The notes below the pieces were generated by a model. The model had not been told where the DNA came from. It saw only the letters and a program-made list of their open reading frames with translations, and ran no database searches. Positions 1 to 11,626 of a stretch of 64,000 nt of DNA are shown here, in pieces. Within the stretch, counting starts at the first letter, position 1. Every line of letters begins with the position of its first letter. Origin of the DNA: Chrysomallon squamiferum (lineage: Eukaryota > Mollusca > Gastropoda > Neomphalida > Peltospiridae); contig CM022670.1 of NCBI GenBank assembly GCA_012295275.1, positions 6,282,161 to 6,346,160 of the forward strand, in the 5' to 3' direction. A program made the position numbers and the translations under genes.

Positions 1-487
1 ATTTTTAATTTTTTTTGTATGAACAGTTTAAAAATTTATATCAGCTTTCCTGAACAAAATTTTAACGAGTGTTGACACACAGAAATATTACCTTTCCTAA
101 ACCGAAGTTTTTAGTGGGTGTGTTCACACATATAAAAATCAGTTCAGCTTCTTGTATGGCTGAGTCAACATTTGTAGAAAAAATTAAATTTTTTCCTCTG
201 CACTTCTGAATTATTTCTGTAAGTTGTGGCTGAAATAAAAAAAAATACTACATTACTTGACTGACAGTTTCTCACTTCTCTATTAACATTTTATAACTAT
301 CCATAACAAATGATACACATTTTTTTTATTGCTATTTAATATATATATATGTGTGTGTGCATGTGTATATACTAAAATTATAATATATTTTCTGTCATAA
401 CAAAATACACTGAAGAGTTAGCTCAAAAATTATATCTAATACCTGTTATAACCTAACAGTGTAGATATATGTTTATAAAGTGATTAC

Positions 488-646
488 CTCAAATATTGGG
501 AGTTTGTCTGAGTTCCACTGTGCAATCCTCTCCTTGCTGAGGTCCACAACCTCAACCTGAAGTTCCGGACACTTGTACGCTATCACTGCACACGATGGAC
601 CCCCCACGTAACCCGCACCAATACAGCAGATCTTCTTCAGAGGCAT
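488..646 (-). CDS. UGDH: UDP-glucose 6-dehydrogenase, first coding exon (gene continues off the left edge)
   Basis: This exon encodes the N-terminal 53 residues of the cytosolic enzyme that oxidises UDP-glucose to UDP-glucuronate using two NAD+, the precursor for glycosaminoglycans and glucuronidation. The translation begins [20 protein letters not shown], carrying the Rossmann-fold NAD-binding GxGxxG signature (GAGYVG) at residues 10-15, followed by [20 protein letters not shown], which matches the family's beta2 segment with its acidic NAD-ribose-binding Asp. The ATG is at 646-644. The exon ends at GAG followed by a GTAAT donor (487-486), phase 0, and starts at an acceptor TTTACAG (ending 657), leaving 10 untranslated bases before ATG. 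Only this exon is visible; residues 54 onward, including the catalytic Cys, must lie at lower coordinates outside the window. Identification is firm from sequence similarity recalled for the family. Confidence 0.95.
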
Positions 647-656
647 GTTCCAACCA

Positions 657-745
657 CTGTAAACACACGTAAACACTGTCATTAAAACACGTAAACAGTG
701 TTATTAAAACACGTAAACACTGTTATTATAACACATGTAAATAAT
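657..745 (-). repeat. Short tandem repeat at the UGDH coding-exon acceptor
   Basis: About four imperfect units of 22-28 bp, each containing ACACGTAAAC then TGT(T/C)ATT on the plus strand, lie directly against the 3' splice site of the first UGDH coding exon. On the transcribed strand every unit reads (C)AGTGTTTACGTG, and the functional acceptor GTGTTTACAG is formed from the last unit. Confidence 0.8.
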
Positions 746-3700
746 GTTATTGAAATATATATATAGTGATTATTTAAACTTTTCAGGTGAACCAAGGGAA
801 ACTGTATGATGTACATTGTACAAGGTTAGAACTAAATCTTGTTTAGTTTTTCAATAGGTTGTGTTTGAGCATGTGATTTTATTTCACACATGACTGAAAT
901 ATCTGACATATAAACATTTTCTGAAAGCTCAACAAAATGGCACAAAATGTGGCAGAATAAATCTATGTACAAATATCTAAAAATTGTCTTTGAATTTCAC
1001 TTAAAAAAAAAAAAAAAATGTATTTTTGTTCTAACCCAGTATAGATATTTAATATGAGATAACAAATAAATAAATAAATAAAAATTAAAAAATTAAAAAA
1101 AACAATTAAAAAATCCAGTGATCTGAAATATACACTTCATGCTTATGCTTATGCAAAAAAAAAAAAAATGTTTGGTTTGTTTTTGAATGACTTTATCTTT
1201 AAATGCTACAGCTTGAAGTCTATTTAGCAACTTTTCTAAATTTTATCAATATAATTTTAACGTATCGACATCCAAAAGAAAGACAGATGTTAGATATGTG
1301 AAGTGTGTTTGTAACAGCATTGCTTGGAATATTGCTGTTATTAACAGTTGTATCTGCAATTTAATTACTTCCGGTATCAGATAATATATATGATACAGGT
1401 GCATAGAGTTCATTTTTGTACTAATGTGACATTATGGATAAAACATTAGAGCTACATTATACAAAAAAGCCATATAGAAAGATTCCGAGAAGAATGAATA
1501 ACATTCCATGATCACATACAATACTTATTAGTTGTGCATTCTATTTTATTATGTTCTGTGTTATTTGCTTACTGGAGATAAAAACTAGTTGATAAAACCA
1601 TGTGTATTTTATACACTGCTGCAAATCAATAAAACAACAATAGAGATTTTTTCTTTTTGAGAAGTTTAAGTACAAAGCTCATTAAAGTGAGAATTTTATT
1701 ACAAAGTGAATAAAGTGAGAATTTTATTACAAAAGTGTGAATTTTATTACAAAGTGAATAAAGTGAGAATTTTATTACAAAAGTGTGAATTTTATTACAA
1801 ATGTGAATAAAGTGAGAATCTTATTACAAAGGTGAATAAAGTGAGAATTTTATTACAAAAGTGAATAAAAAGAGAATTTTATTACAAAGGTGAATAAAGT
1901 GAGAATTTTATTACAAAAGTGAATAAAGGGAGAATTTTATTACAAAAGTAAATAAAGCGAAAATTTTATTACAAAAGTGAATAAAGTGAAAATTTTATTA
2001 CAAAAGTGAATAAAGTGAGAATTTTATTACAAAAGTGAATAAAGTGAAAATTTTATTACAAAAGTGAATAGAGTAAGAATTTTATTACAAAAGTGAATAG
2101 AGTGAGAATTTTATTACAAAAGTGAATAGAGTGAGATCTGTGATAACTTTACATCCAGCAACAGATTAGAGAATATTTCATATGATAATGTTTCACTACA
2201 ATAAACTCGTACTGTGAGCAGCTAGAAAATATATATTTTTTTATTACATTCAGCTGTTGTCAGGGTGAACACCTGCGTTGGTAACTGTTTAATAGAATCA
2301 CAGAGGAATATGGAGGCAGATGACTGAAGGAATGCAGGATCAGTCCTTACTGGTCCTTCTGTTTGTCAATTTTTTGTTCGAGCCAACATTCTTATCAAAC
2401 AATTTGGTGATTTTCTGTGTATGGGAAGGTATAAAAAAAAATACTTTTCTGCTAATAACCCACTAACTGGCGACATTGGTTTCTGTATCATACATGCAAA
2501 CTGGGTTTTACAGCTGACAATAACAAATGTCCTTAATCAATCTACTTTACATTTTTCTTACTTCAAGTAACTGTTTCATTTAGTTAATCATTAACATACT
2601 AACATCAGTCAATCACTATATTTTAAAATAATTTAGTTTTAGAATCTTACAGCTTTCACCAATTTTAACCACTGTGTTGAAATATCTACACATGAGAGAG
2701 AAAAAGAATAACAGATATTTGTAATAATTTATTAATTATGTTTAAAACAGCATATTTCAAATCAAAATACTTTCTTTTTTGACAGTACAAGTTGAAATTC
2801 CTAAAGTAGCCATTCTGAAACCTGGAAAGTCCTATATTTCAGCCTGAATCTTTCAAATTTCCATACACGACAACAGTACCACTATCTGACATTACTTTGC
2901 CAATCTGCTGCTATAAGAGAATGTTGGTATGCAAACTCTGAACTATTTAGTGGTTGTTTGTACAACTTTAACATGTTCAGTATGCAGTTTATATGTACAG
3001 TATATTAAATCTGCAAGGTGCTGACCCCAACAATGCCTAGTTTGACAATTTCAGCATGTAAAACCTTTAGTTAAACTGTTGTGAATGTACATAATACAAG
3101 TACATATTTATAAAGGAAATGAAAAAATAATAATAATTTAAAAAAACCCACACTTATACACACGCATATATACTCTTTTACATATAAATTGAAAATATAA
3201 TTTAATGAAGAAAAAAAAAAAAAAAAAGAAAAAAAAACCCCATTATGAAACATGTCAACATATCAAACTGATTTGAGTCAAGAGATCAGTTTTATCACAA
3301 AAAAATAAATCTGTAAATATTAATACAACAGAATGTGAAGGTAAATCAACTCACACTAACAACTTAATGTTTCACACCATTAAACCACTGTAACAGCTTT
3401 TCACATGTTGCAGCTTATTCTAGTACTTTTTAATATGAATGGATTTCATGTTATTAACAGTCATTAAATTGTTTTATTATGCTATTAGAATATGATAGTT
3501 TTTTATTTATTATTTATTATTTTTATAAATAAAAAAACGTGTGTGTGTGTTTGTGTGTGTATGACAGTGTGTATGTGTGAGATAACATATGTTTTCAATT
3601 ATTAAACATGTAAACAAGTGGAGTCTGTTTGCTTTATTTTACATAGTTCTTTATTATTCAGATCTGTCAAAATAACAAATAATCTAAATACATTTTCATA

Positions 3701-6700
3701 AACTTCCAAGTGTTTGTTTTGTTTATGGAGAAAATGTCTTTCTGACAGAGACAAAATATGAAAATAAACTGTTTACCCAAATAAAAAGATGTTGTTTTCT
3801 GAATAACTGGAATTTTTTCATCAATACACAAAACCACCAATATCACCAATACAATGACAAAATTAGTTTAAAAAAATAGTAAGAAGAATTAAATAATTAA
3901 ATTCATTTTAGCAATTATGAATAGTTGTTTTTAAACTGTATAACCTTTCAACAATTTAAACATAAAATCTGTTTTAAAAAATCTAAAAATTATTTCAAAA
4001 TATTACTTTTTAATTAAAAAGGACAAAATTATCTAATCATTTGGATATGTGATTTCTTTTTAATTATCAAAACGTTTATCAATCTAATGTAAATGTTAAT
4101 AAATACCTAACTAAATAAATAAATAAAATTAAACAAAAAAACTAACAAAACATCACATATAAATAAATTTTAAAATATATATTTAAAATTATTAAAAAAA
4201 ACCTCATTAAATAAACATAAACTAAAACAAACCAACAGTTTAGAAAAATTTTAAAAAAAAAAAAACCAAAACATTCCAGTACCATATGTTTCAAATTATC
4301 CTTAAGTTTTTTACATGTACGTTACGTATTTTCTACAAGTGAATTCTTATCACTCAGAAACTTTAAGATAACCTGTCAGAGATAACCTACCCCAGCCAGT
4401 AACCACTGGTCTGTGTTGTCTTAGCAGATCCTCCACTCTCAGTAAGTTCCTTCATTACCACTCTCTCTCGTAACCACAATAAATACCTCACTACTTCACA
4501 CTACATTTATATATATATACATATATTAAACTGAATTCGACAAAACCGTCAATTGTATGTGACAGGCTGTCTACTGTGTGACAAGTGATTGTGAATGAAA
4601 AAAGTGGCTATTGTTGATATAAGTATTTTATGACGCAGGTGAATGCAAATCTGAACACAGCATTTCATGTATCAACCATTTACTAAAGAATAAACACCTG
4701 TATCTAATAAACACTGGATGATGCCAGATGAACTTGAAAAAAAAAAGTTCTTAAGATGTCAAGTTGTTTTCTTTAAAGCACTAATTTCCAAACACAAGTT
4801 ATAAGGGGAAAAAACAAAAAAACAAACACCCAACAACAACGAACCCCCCCCACCCCAAAAAAAAGCAACCCAGATAAATAAATAAAAAAAGAGGTTAAAA
4901 AAAATAAAAGAAAACAGACCACACCCACAGATGTGAAGAAACGTTAGTACAAAGAAAACAGGGAGTGACAGCAATACTGATGTCACATGGTGTCAGTCAC
5001 AAGGGCAGGTCCAAGTGGGTTGGGCAAGAGTGGTGGCTGAAGTGATATTCATTTTATTGTTTTGAGACAGAATGAGTTTTAATTACATATAATGTTATAT
5101 TTAAAGTTGGTGGTATAAAAAGCATGACAGCCTTTACACAAGGTGCAGCAAAAACCTGTTAATTGTTTGAAACATTTAGTTGTACAGATGTTAAAATTCA
5201 ATGATTATTTACAGATTTGGGTTACATTAGCTGTTTCCTGTCTCTACAAGTTGCCATGGTGATGGTTCCAGTCAATGAAATCTCACCTAACATATGTAGT
5301 TTACAAATATCTCACTGGTAGATAATGTAAATTTGTTTGTTTATGAAATTAAATAAATATTCTTCTAAATATTGATTTATATTTTTATCTCACAACCTAA
5401 TAAAAGATAGGCTTTTTTTGCTCATATATCTTTCAATTGTTTATTAATTCATTTTAACAAAACCAACACAATCATAAAATTAAATGAAAAGATATAAATA
5501 TCAACAGCATTCATTACAAATCTAAAAAACCCTCAAAAACATATAGTTGATTTATGGAAATGAAACTGCTAATAACATTCACAAATTTTTTCCTTAATAT
5601 ATATTTGTAATGGACAACAAAATATTTGATAATTTTCCATTATTATTTTTAGAAAAAAAAAAAAAACTAATTAAATCCATAAATTCACGTGCTATATTTT
5701 TTCCATTTAAAATAAAATAAAATACCAACTCTATTTTTCAGTCTAAAAAAAAAAAATTAATATATAAAAAAATTAATTTTGAAGTTTAATGACAAAGCTT
5801 TTCTGATGCAATAGCTTACAGTGACTCCTCCCATATTAAATTCCTTTTATATTTAGAAGAAACGTGTTTTCAAACAGACAAATTTGTAACACACACGAAC
5901 AAATGATCAAGTTATCCGAACGCCATAAAAATCCACCCACTTAACATAACATGTTGACTCAGCAGATTAAGTCTCAATGAAAAAGAAATGTTTTACACCA
6001 CAATCTCTTGAATTCTCCTTTGTCAACATTCCAACATGGAATCTCTCCATTGAACCTGATTTTATACCAGCAGTTTAGCGTTTACTTTATTGTAACATGA
6101 CTTTTGTTGTCAGTTTTTGTTAATATTACACAACTCTTGCTGTCAGTAGCCAGAAGAAATCAATGGATAATTATTATAAAAGTGGCTATCAATTTGTTTA
6201 CTGTATTTTACCTCTTATATGAAGTGCAAAATGACATGATAAAAATAAAAATGGTGAATCTATTATGGACTGAAATGGAGATTCCTATCCACAATAATTC
6301 AGTTTTTCAATTTTTAATTTGGGACGTGCATTTACTAAATATTCATTTAATATATTATTTATGTTTCCAAAATGATAGGTATTTTGTAATATTATGTTCT
6401 ATGATATATTTTATACATGCCATATCAAGCATGCACATAAACAGGTTTTTAATACAAAGAATTACTTAAATTTGGCTAATTAAAAGTGAAAGTAGCTTAT
6501 TTTTTTTCTAGTTAATTTTTTTACCCAGGCTGAACCCTATATTAGAGGGTGACCAAAACACATGAAGAAACATACAAATAACAGAAGGTACATTTTTCAG
6601 GTTTTTCATAAACATCACACATGGAAGTGTGAAATTATCCCTGGATCTCAAATATAAAACAGATTTGTAATTTATTTTAAATTGTTTTGGTTTTTTTGCA

Positions 6701-7336
6701 ATATCTTGGGTTTTTCTTATATATATATGAAAATGGTGAAAATATCACACTGATGCCTGAGTAAACATGAATTTATTAAACTTTGTTATTAGAAAGAGTT
6801 AGCTGTCAGACTATGAAATAATAAGCATATAATTCATATCCAGAATATCATGGGATAACCAATAAGTGTGTATAGTTTTTATTATTATTTATTTATTTTT
6901 AATATTTTAAATTCATTTTAACATTTTGAAACAGTATTTTCCTATAATATATAATTATCTTAAACAGATTATTTCATACAATGATACATCTAATTTATTA
7001 AATATTTAATTGTGATTGTGAATTGTAAAGTTCTAATTAGACTAACTAAACTGGATATCTGCCTTCGGATGTCTGATACAGCGATAGATAAATTAATAAT
7101 TATACTAAAGTTATACTATAAATTAGAGTAATATTAATTATTTAATAATAATAATAGTTTAATTATTAACACTTAAAAAGCTAAACTTAAACTTTAGTTA
7201 TAATCATTTAGGAAATACAGTCGAGATGTAAAATGAGACTGCCTTTAATTAATTAACCTATATTTACTTATTCAAACAACACAAACAATTATCAATATTA
7301 TATATTATTATTATAGAATAAAGGTTCATCACTTAC
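658..7336 (-). other. Probable UGDH intron 1 (5'UTR intron)
   Basis: A stretch of about 6.7 kb without recognised coding sequence between the UGDH coding exon and its probable untranslated first exon. It is strongly AT-rich with poly(A), poly(T), AT and TG tracts and one 29-bp minisatellite (separate entry). A 121-codon open frame at 6104-6469 on the plus strand is hydrophobic and rich in Ile, Leu, Phe and Tyr, as AT-rich DNA yields by chance; I do not recognise it. A plausible splice donor (GGTAGGTTA on the minus strand near 4391) follows a relatively complex stretch at 4392-4460 and could be an alternative leader exon, but nothing proves it. Confidence 0.6.
1681..2135. repeat. 29-bp minisatellite in UGDH intron 1
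   Basis: Roughly 16 copies of an AT-rich unit of about 29 bp built from AAAGTGAATAAAGTGAG followed by AATTTTATTAC. Some units are shortened to about 18-20 bp by loss of the first half (for example around 1733-1750 and 1780-1800). Variation is mostly single-base (AAAGCG, AAAGGG, ATAGAG), and the last units share the ATAGAG variant, showing local homogenisation. Confidence 0.9.
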
Positions 7337-7430
7337 CTTCACTGAAATCAAAGACACTTTCGTGACCGGAAACAAAATTCGGAGTGACGTTCTCCTCGTG
7401 GACGAGTGTTTTTGGCCAGGGAATAGGGGC
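7337..7430 (-). other. UGDH: Probable untranslated first exon of UGDH
   Basis: On the minus strand a consensus donor AAG|GTAAGT sits at 7337/7336, preceded by a GC-richer, repeat-free stretch of about 100 bp unlike the surrounding AT-rich DNA. The next downstream feature on that strand is the UGDH coding exon, whose acceptor leaves only 10 untranslated bases, so an upstream leader exon is required. The position head-to-head with EIF2B5 fits a first exon. The 5' boundary (transcription start) is a guess. No ATG-started frame of note is seen in it. Confidence 0.55.
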
Positions 7431-7897
7431 GACAGACTAAATTAGATAATATTTACATAGGGAACAGCAGCATCGAAATAATAAAAAAATATTTTACATT
7501 ATTATTACATGGCAACTGAAATACATTTCATTTAATTATCATTTTAAAAATCACTCTTTAGTTTTACTTTATTATTATTATAATTTAATTCTGGAATAAA
7601 ATCACCTGTGCTAGTTTCGTTCATTCTTTTGTTAGAATATCCCTCCCATTATGTGAGAACCCCAATGACGTAGGCTCATGAAAGAAAGACTACCTTTTTC
7701 TCTTTTTTTTTGTTTGTTGTTGCTCCTTTTGTATTTGAATTTTGACTGCGTCACATTTTTTTTTTTGAGTAAATACCTGTTATGAATTTTTATATACAGA
7801 TAAATAGTGTATACGCCCTTTAGTTGTGAGAATTGTTTGACAAAATTATTGCAGTGCTCATAATGTATTGGCGAAAAAACATCAACTTTAGGCAAGC
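7431..7897. promoter_or_regulatory. Candidate bidirectional promoter, UGDH (-) / EIF2B5 (+)
   Basis: Less than 0.5 kb separates the presumed UGDH leader exon from the EIF2B5 start codon, and the two genes point away from each other, so both must be driven from this interval or from their own leaders. No clear TATA box is placed relative to a known start. The sequence AAGCATGGCGCCGAAAG across the EIF2B5 ATG resembles a YY1 site (core ATGGC), which in many housekeeping promoters coincides with the first codon. Transcription starts are not visible from sequence. Confidence 0.5.
7782..7823 (+). promoter_or_regulatory. Upstream ORF 1 ahead of EIF2B5
   Basis: A 13-codon ATG-to-TAG frame lying wholly upstream of the EIF2B5 start. 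It matters only if transcription begins before 7782, which sequence alone does not show. Confidence 0.35.
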
Positions 7898-7937
7898 ATG
7901 GCGCCGAAAGGGAAAACAAATCGGCGTGAAGATTTAA
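7863..7937 (+). promoter_or_regulatory. Upstream ORF 2 overlapping the EIF2B5 start codon
   Basis: An ATG at 7863 opens a 24-codon frame ending with TAA at 7935-7937. It runs through and past the EIF2B5 ATG (7898) in a different frame. Ribosomes that initiate here cannot reinitiate at the main start without back-stepping, so the frame would repress eIF2B epsilon synthesis unless leaky scanning occurs. Its presence in the mRNA depends on the transcription start. Confidence 0.5.
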
Positions 7938-10900
7938 AACAAGAAGATATTATCCAAGCAGTTGTTATAGCAGACAGTTTTAATATTCGGTTTGGTCCAG
8001 TAACACGGAAACATCCACGTGTAAATTAATAAATTTACTTTTGCTTTAAAAAAAATAAATAATTACTGATGTAATCATCGTAAATCAAGATCAACTGATT
8101 TAACAGCTGTCTGACACTGACTGTGGCAGTCTGTACTCAGTCTTACGTATATTTTCTTATTGTTAAGTCTGAAATTGTGTTTACTATTATTGTTTTTTAA
8201 TCTGTGTTGTCCACATTTTAGATCTATTTCCTATTAGAGAAAGGTTTACTCAGTATATTTTCAAATTCTACTAATTCTTTTCTTCTGTTGCTAATTCTGA
8301 TTTTAAAAAGTCATATGAAATCAAGATCAGTTGAGCTTGCCAAATCAATAAGTTTTTCCTTTTCATGGTCATATTATAAGACTTTTATTCATGATTACTG
8401 TTTTAAAAAAAGCCTAATTACGCCATTAAAGCACTGAAAAAATATAACACAACTTCGACAGTGATAACAAAGAAACAAAAATAAGAACATCTATTAAAGG
8501 AAACCAATATGACAAAAAAGTGATAAGAAATTATAAAAAGATAGGTTTCCCCTGACATCCTTTGGTATTAAACTGAGGATCAAATTACACATTCACTGGA
8601 TTTGCAGAGGCCCCATAAAAACTGATAACTTCTTGTTGATCAAAATGGAAAATAAACTGATTGATTAGACAGATTTGACAAATGAAAATGGATTTATGCA
8701 GTTTTATAAAGCTTTTTTGTATTGGAAGTAGCAATTTAATGCATAAATCTTATCAAAATATTGAGTAAAATGTGATATTTTTTCAGGCACTTCTTCCACT
8801 GGTCAATGTTCCGCTGTTAGACTACACACTGGAGTTTCTTGGTGCGTCTGGTGTACAGGAAGTTTTTGTCTTCTGTTGTCACCTCGGAGACCAGATCAGA
8901 ACGCACATCAAGTTAGTTTGAAACCCCCCAGAAAAACAACCAAGATATGACAATAAACAACAATAAAATAACACCATTCTCTTTACACAAAATTATATAT
9001 CATAAAGTAAAAAACAAAATAATAATAATAAAAACAATTTAATCAACATATTTTTATGTGAATGGCTGTTAGATATCAGTAGTTCATTTTTTTTTTTTTT
9101 TTTTTTTTTTTTTGGAGGTGTTATGAGATAAGAAACAAACTGACACCTCCTGATTTTCTCAGTGATAAACAACAAAGTACGTTAAAATCAAATCTTACAC
9201 ACATACACAAGTCATAACAGACTTGCTGAGGATAGTGCAGAGGGTGCACAAAACTGAAACAAATTTTTAAAATAATTTTAAATATTTGTAATTTTTATAA
9301 ATTAAGACACTTTAGTTGAGAAATAATTAGGTATGAAATAAACACTGTTTATTCTGGATATTACAGAAATTCAAAATGGAGTGACAGTGGTTCACCAATG
9401 TCAGTGACACCAATTTTGTCTGATGGCTGTGTGTCAGTAGGTGACGCTCTCAGAGAAATCGATGCCAAGTCACTGATTCGCAGTGATTTTATTCTTGTTG
9501 GAGGGGACCTTGTCTCAAACATCAACCTCAAACCGATACTTGAAAATCACAAGTGAGTGATAGTTATATGCAATCTTTTTATCCTACTTTTTTTGTTGAC
9601 TTTTTGATATGAAACATAGAATAAATAATTTGCTTTCAATAAAATGTTTTTTCACATTTCAGCAGTATAAGTAGATTTTGTTAAAACATTGATTTTATAC
9701 AGTTTAATTTTATACTTAATGTTTTACACTTATATTAAACTGTCGCTGATTTCGAATATGCGGCAGTAAATGTGTAAGTAATTTGAAATGTAGATTTGTC
9801 CAAGTGTAATAAATATGCCCATTTTTCTTATTTTGTTTGAAAGAAAAAGACGAGAAAAAGAAAAATCGTCAGTGATGACGATGATTTACAAAAAGGCACC
9901 TCCTGGCCACCACACACGATGTCATGAAGATGACGTCATCCTTGCTGTAGAGAAACCATCAGGCCAACTAGTTCACTTTCAAAACACTCAACAAGAAAAA
10001 ACCTGTCACATCCCAGTTGTGAGTTCTGTTTATTTTACTTATATAACAATATTTTTTATCTTTATAACAACATTTTACCTGTAAAAAAATGATTTACCTA
10101 CATAACATATTACATGTATAATATTTCACCTGTATAACAAAATTGATCATGAATAATATTTTATTTATATAACAACATTTTTACTGTATAACAGTATTTT
10201 ACTGACATAATGATATTTTACCTGTTTATGTAAAACTGTAGTATGCTTAACTTGAACTGTATCATGTTAATTTAAATAGTGTTTAAATAAGCTATATTTG
10301 AGTTACGGATGTGGAATTAATACAAAACAGAACAACAAAAAAATCCTAACAATAAACAGAAACTAGAAACACCACAACCCCCAAAACCCCCCTCAAACAA
10401 TCAAATATTATTTTCTCAATAGTTTTCTTTAACAAAATATTTATACAAATAAAACTTTATTTTTCTGAAACTTTAAAGATCTTAAAATCTTTTATATTCT
10501 TGAATGTTTTTTCCAACTTGACTTTATCCATAAGAAGAAAGCAATTATGATCCAGGAAAATTGGCAGCAGATTTATGAAGTACACATACCAGAATGTTTA
10601 TAAACACATTAATAATTTACTTTACTCCACAGTGTATTTTTTTAAATCTGAACTAGTTTATTCTGTTTGAAGAATGTTTTTCATAACAAATATTTATTGT
10701 GTTTGAGGAGGTATTTTGGTAAATACTAGATATCATTTTAATAGGATGTGTTTCTGGAACACCAGGATGTGGAGATACGACATGACCTACTTGACTGTCA
10801 GATTTGTATCTGTACCCCACTTGTACCTCAACTCTTCACTGACAACTTTGACTACCAGACGAGAGACGACTTCGTTAGAGGATTGCTAATTAATGAAGAG

Positions 10901-11595
10901 GTCAGAGTCAGACTACATTTTCTGTATTAACAACAGATTTGTTTATTTTCTACAGCTTGTTAACACACACATGCAGGCACTGTATTATTAAAAAACAGGA
11001 TCAGGTAGATATTTAATAAACATGTGTGAACATACATATACATACACATGACATACACAGAGTAGATATCCACACATGTTTACAAGCACGTAGACACATG
11101 TCCAGTATACATTTAAAAATGACAAGCAGTGTAATTAATAGTAGGACTTATTTTCAGATCCTAGGAAACACTATACACATAGGTGTGGTCACAGATGAAT
11201 ATGCAGCAAGGATATCAAATTTACACATGTATGATTCTGTAAGGTGAGACATTTGTTTAAATTTTATTATGTAAAATGGTTAAAAAATAACAACACATTT
11301 TTGCTGTGTATTTGATTTGTCAGGATTGCACCAAATAAAAATAACTATTTAATTTTAATTTTTATTTATCAAAGCAGCATATTACTGCACTGAAATTCTT
11401 GTTTGAATGAATAAAAGAGAAAAGTAACATGTTAAATATTTCTCTTTTGTAGTCGAGATGTTGTCAGTCGCTGGTCATTTCCCTTAGTTCCTGATAACCA
11501 CATTTCTTCAACTGATAAAGACACACTGATGTATGGACGTCACAACATTTACCTTAGTAAAGATGTCACCTTGGCTAGGTAAATAGTTTTTAACA

Positions 11596-11626
<31 letters not shown>

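Noticed and set aside
4386-4460. Alternative UGDH leader exon with GTAGGT donor on the minus strand
   Set aside because: The donor is plausible but weaker than the GTAAGT at 7336, and no promoter-like context was seen; kept only as a remark.
6104-6469. 121-codon hydrophobic frame (+) in the UGDH intron
   Set aside because: Composition (Ile, Leu, Phe, Tyr, Asn) is what AT-rich DNA gives at random; no domain or conserved start context.
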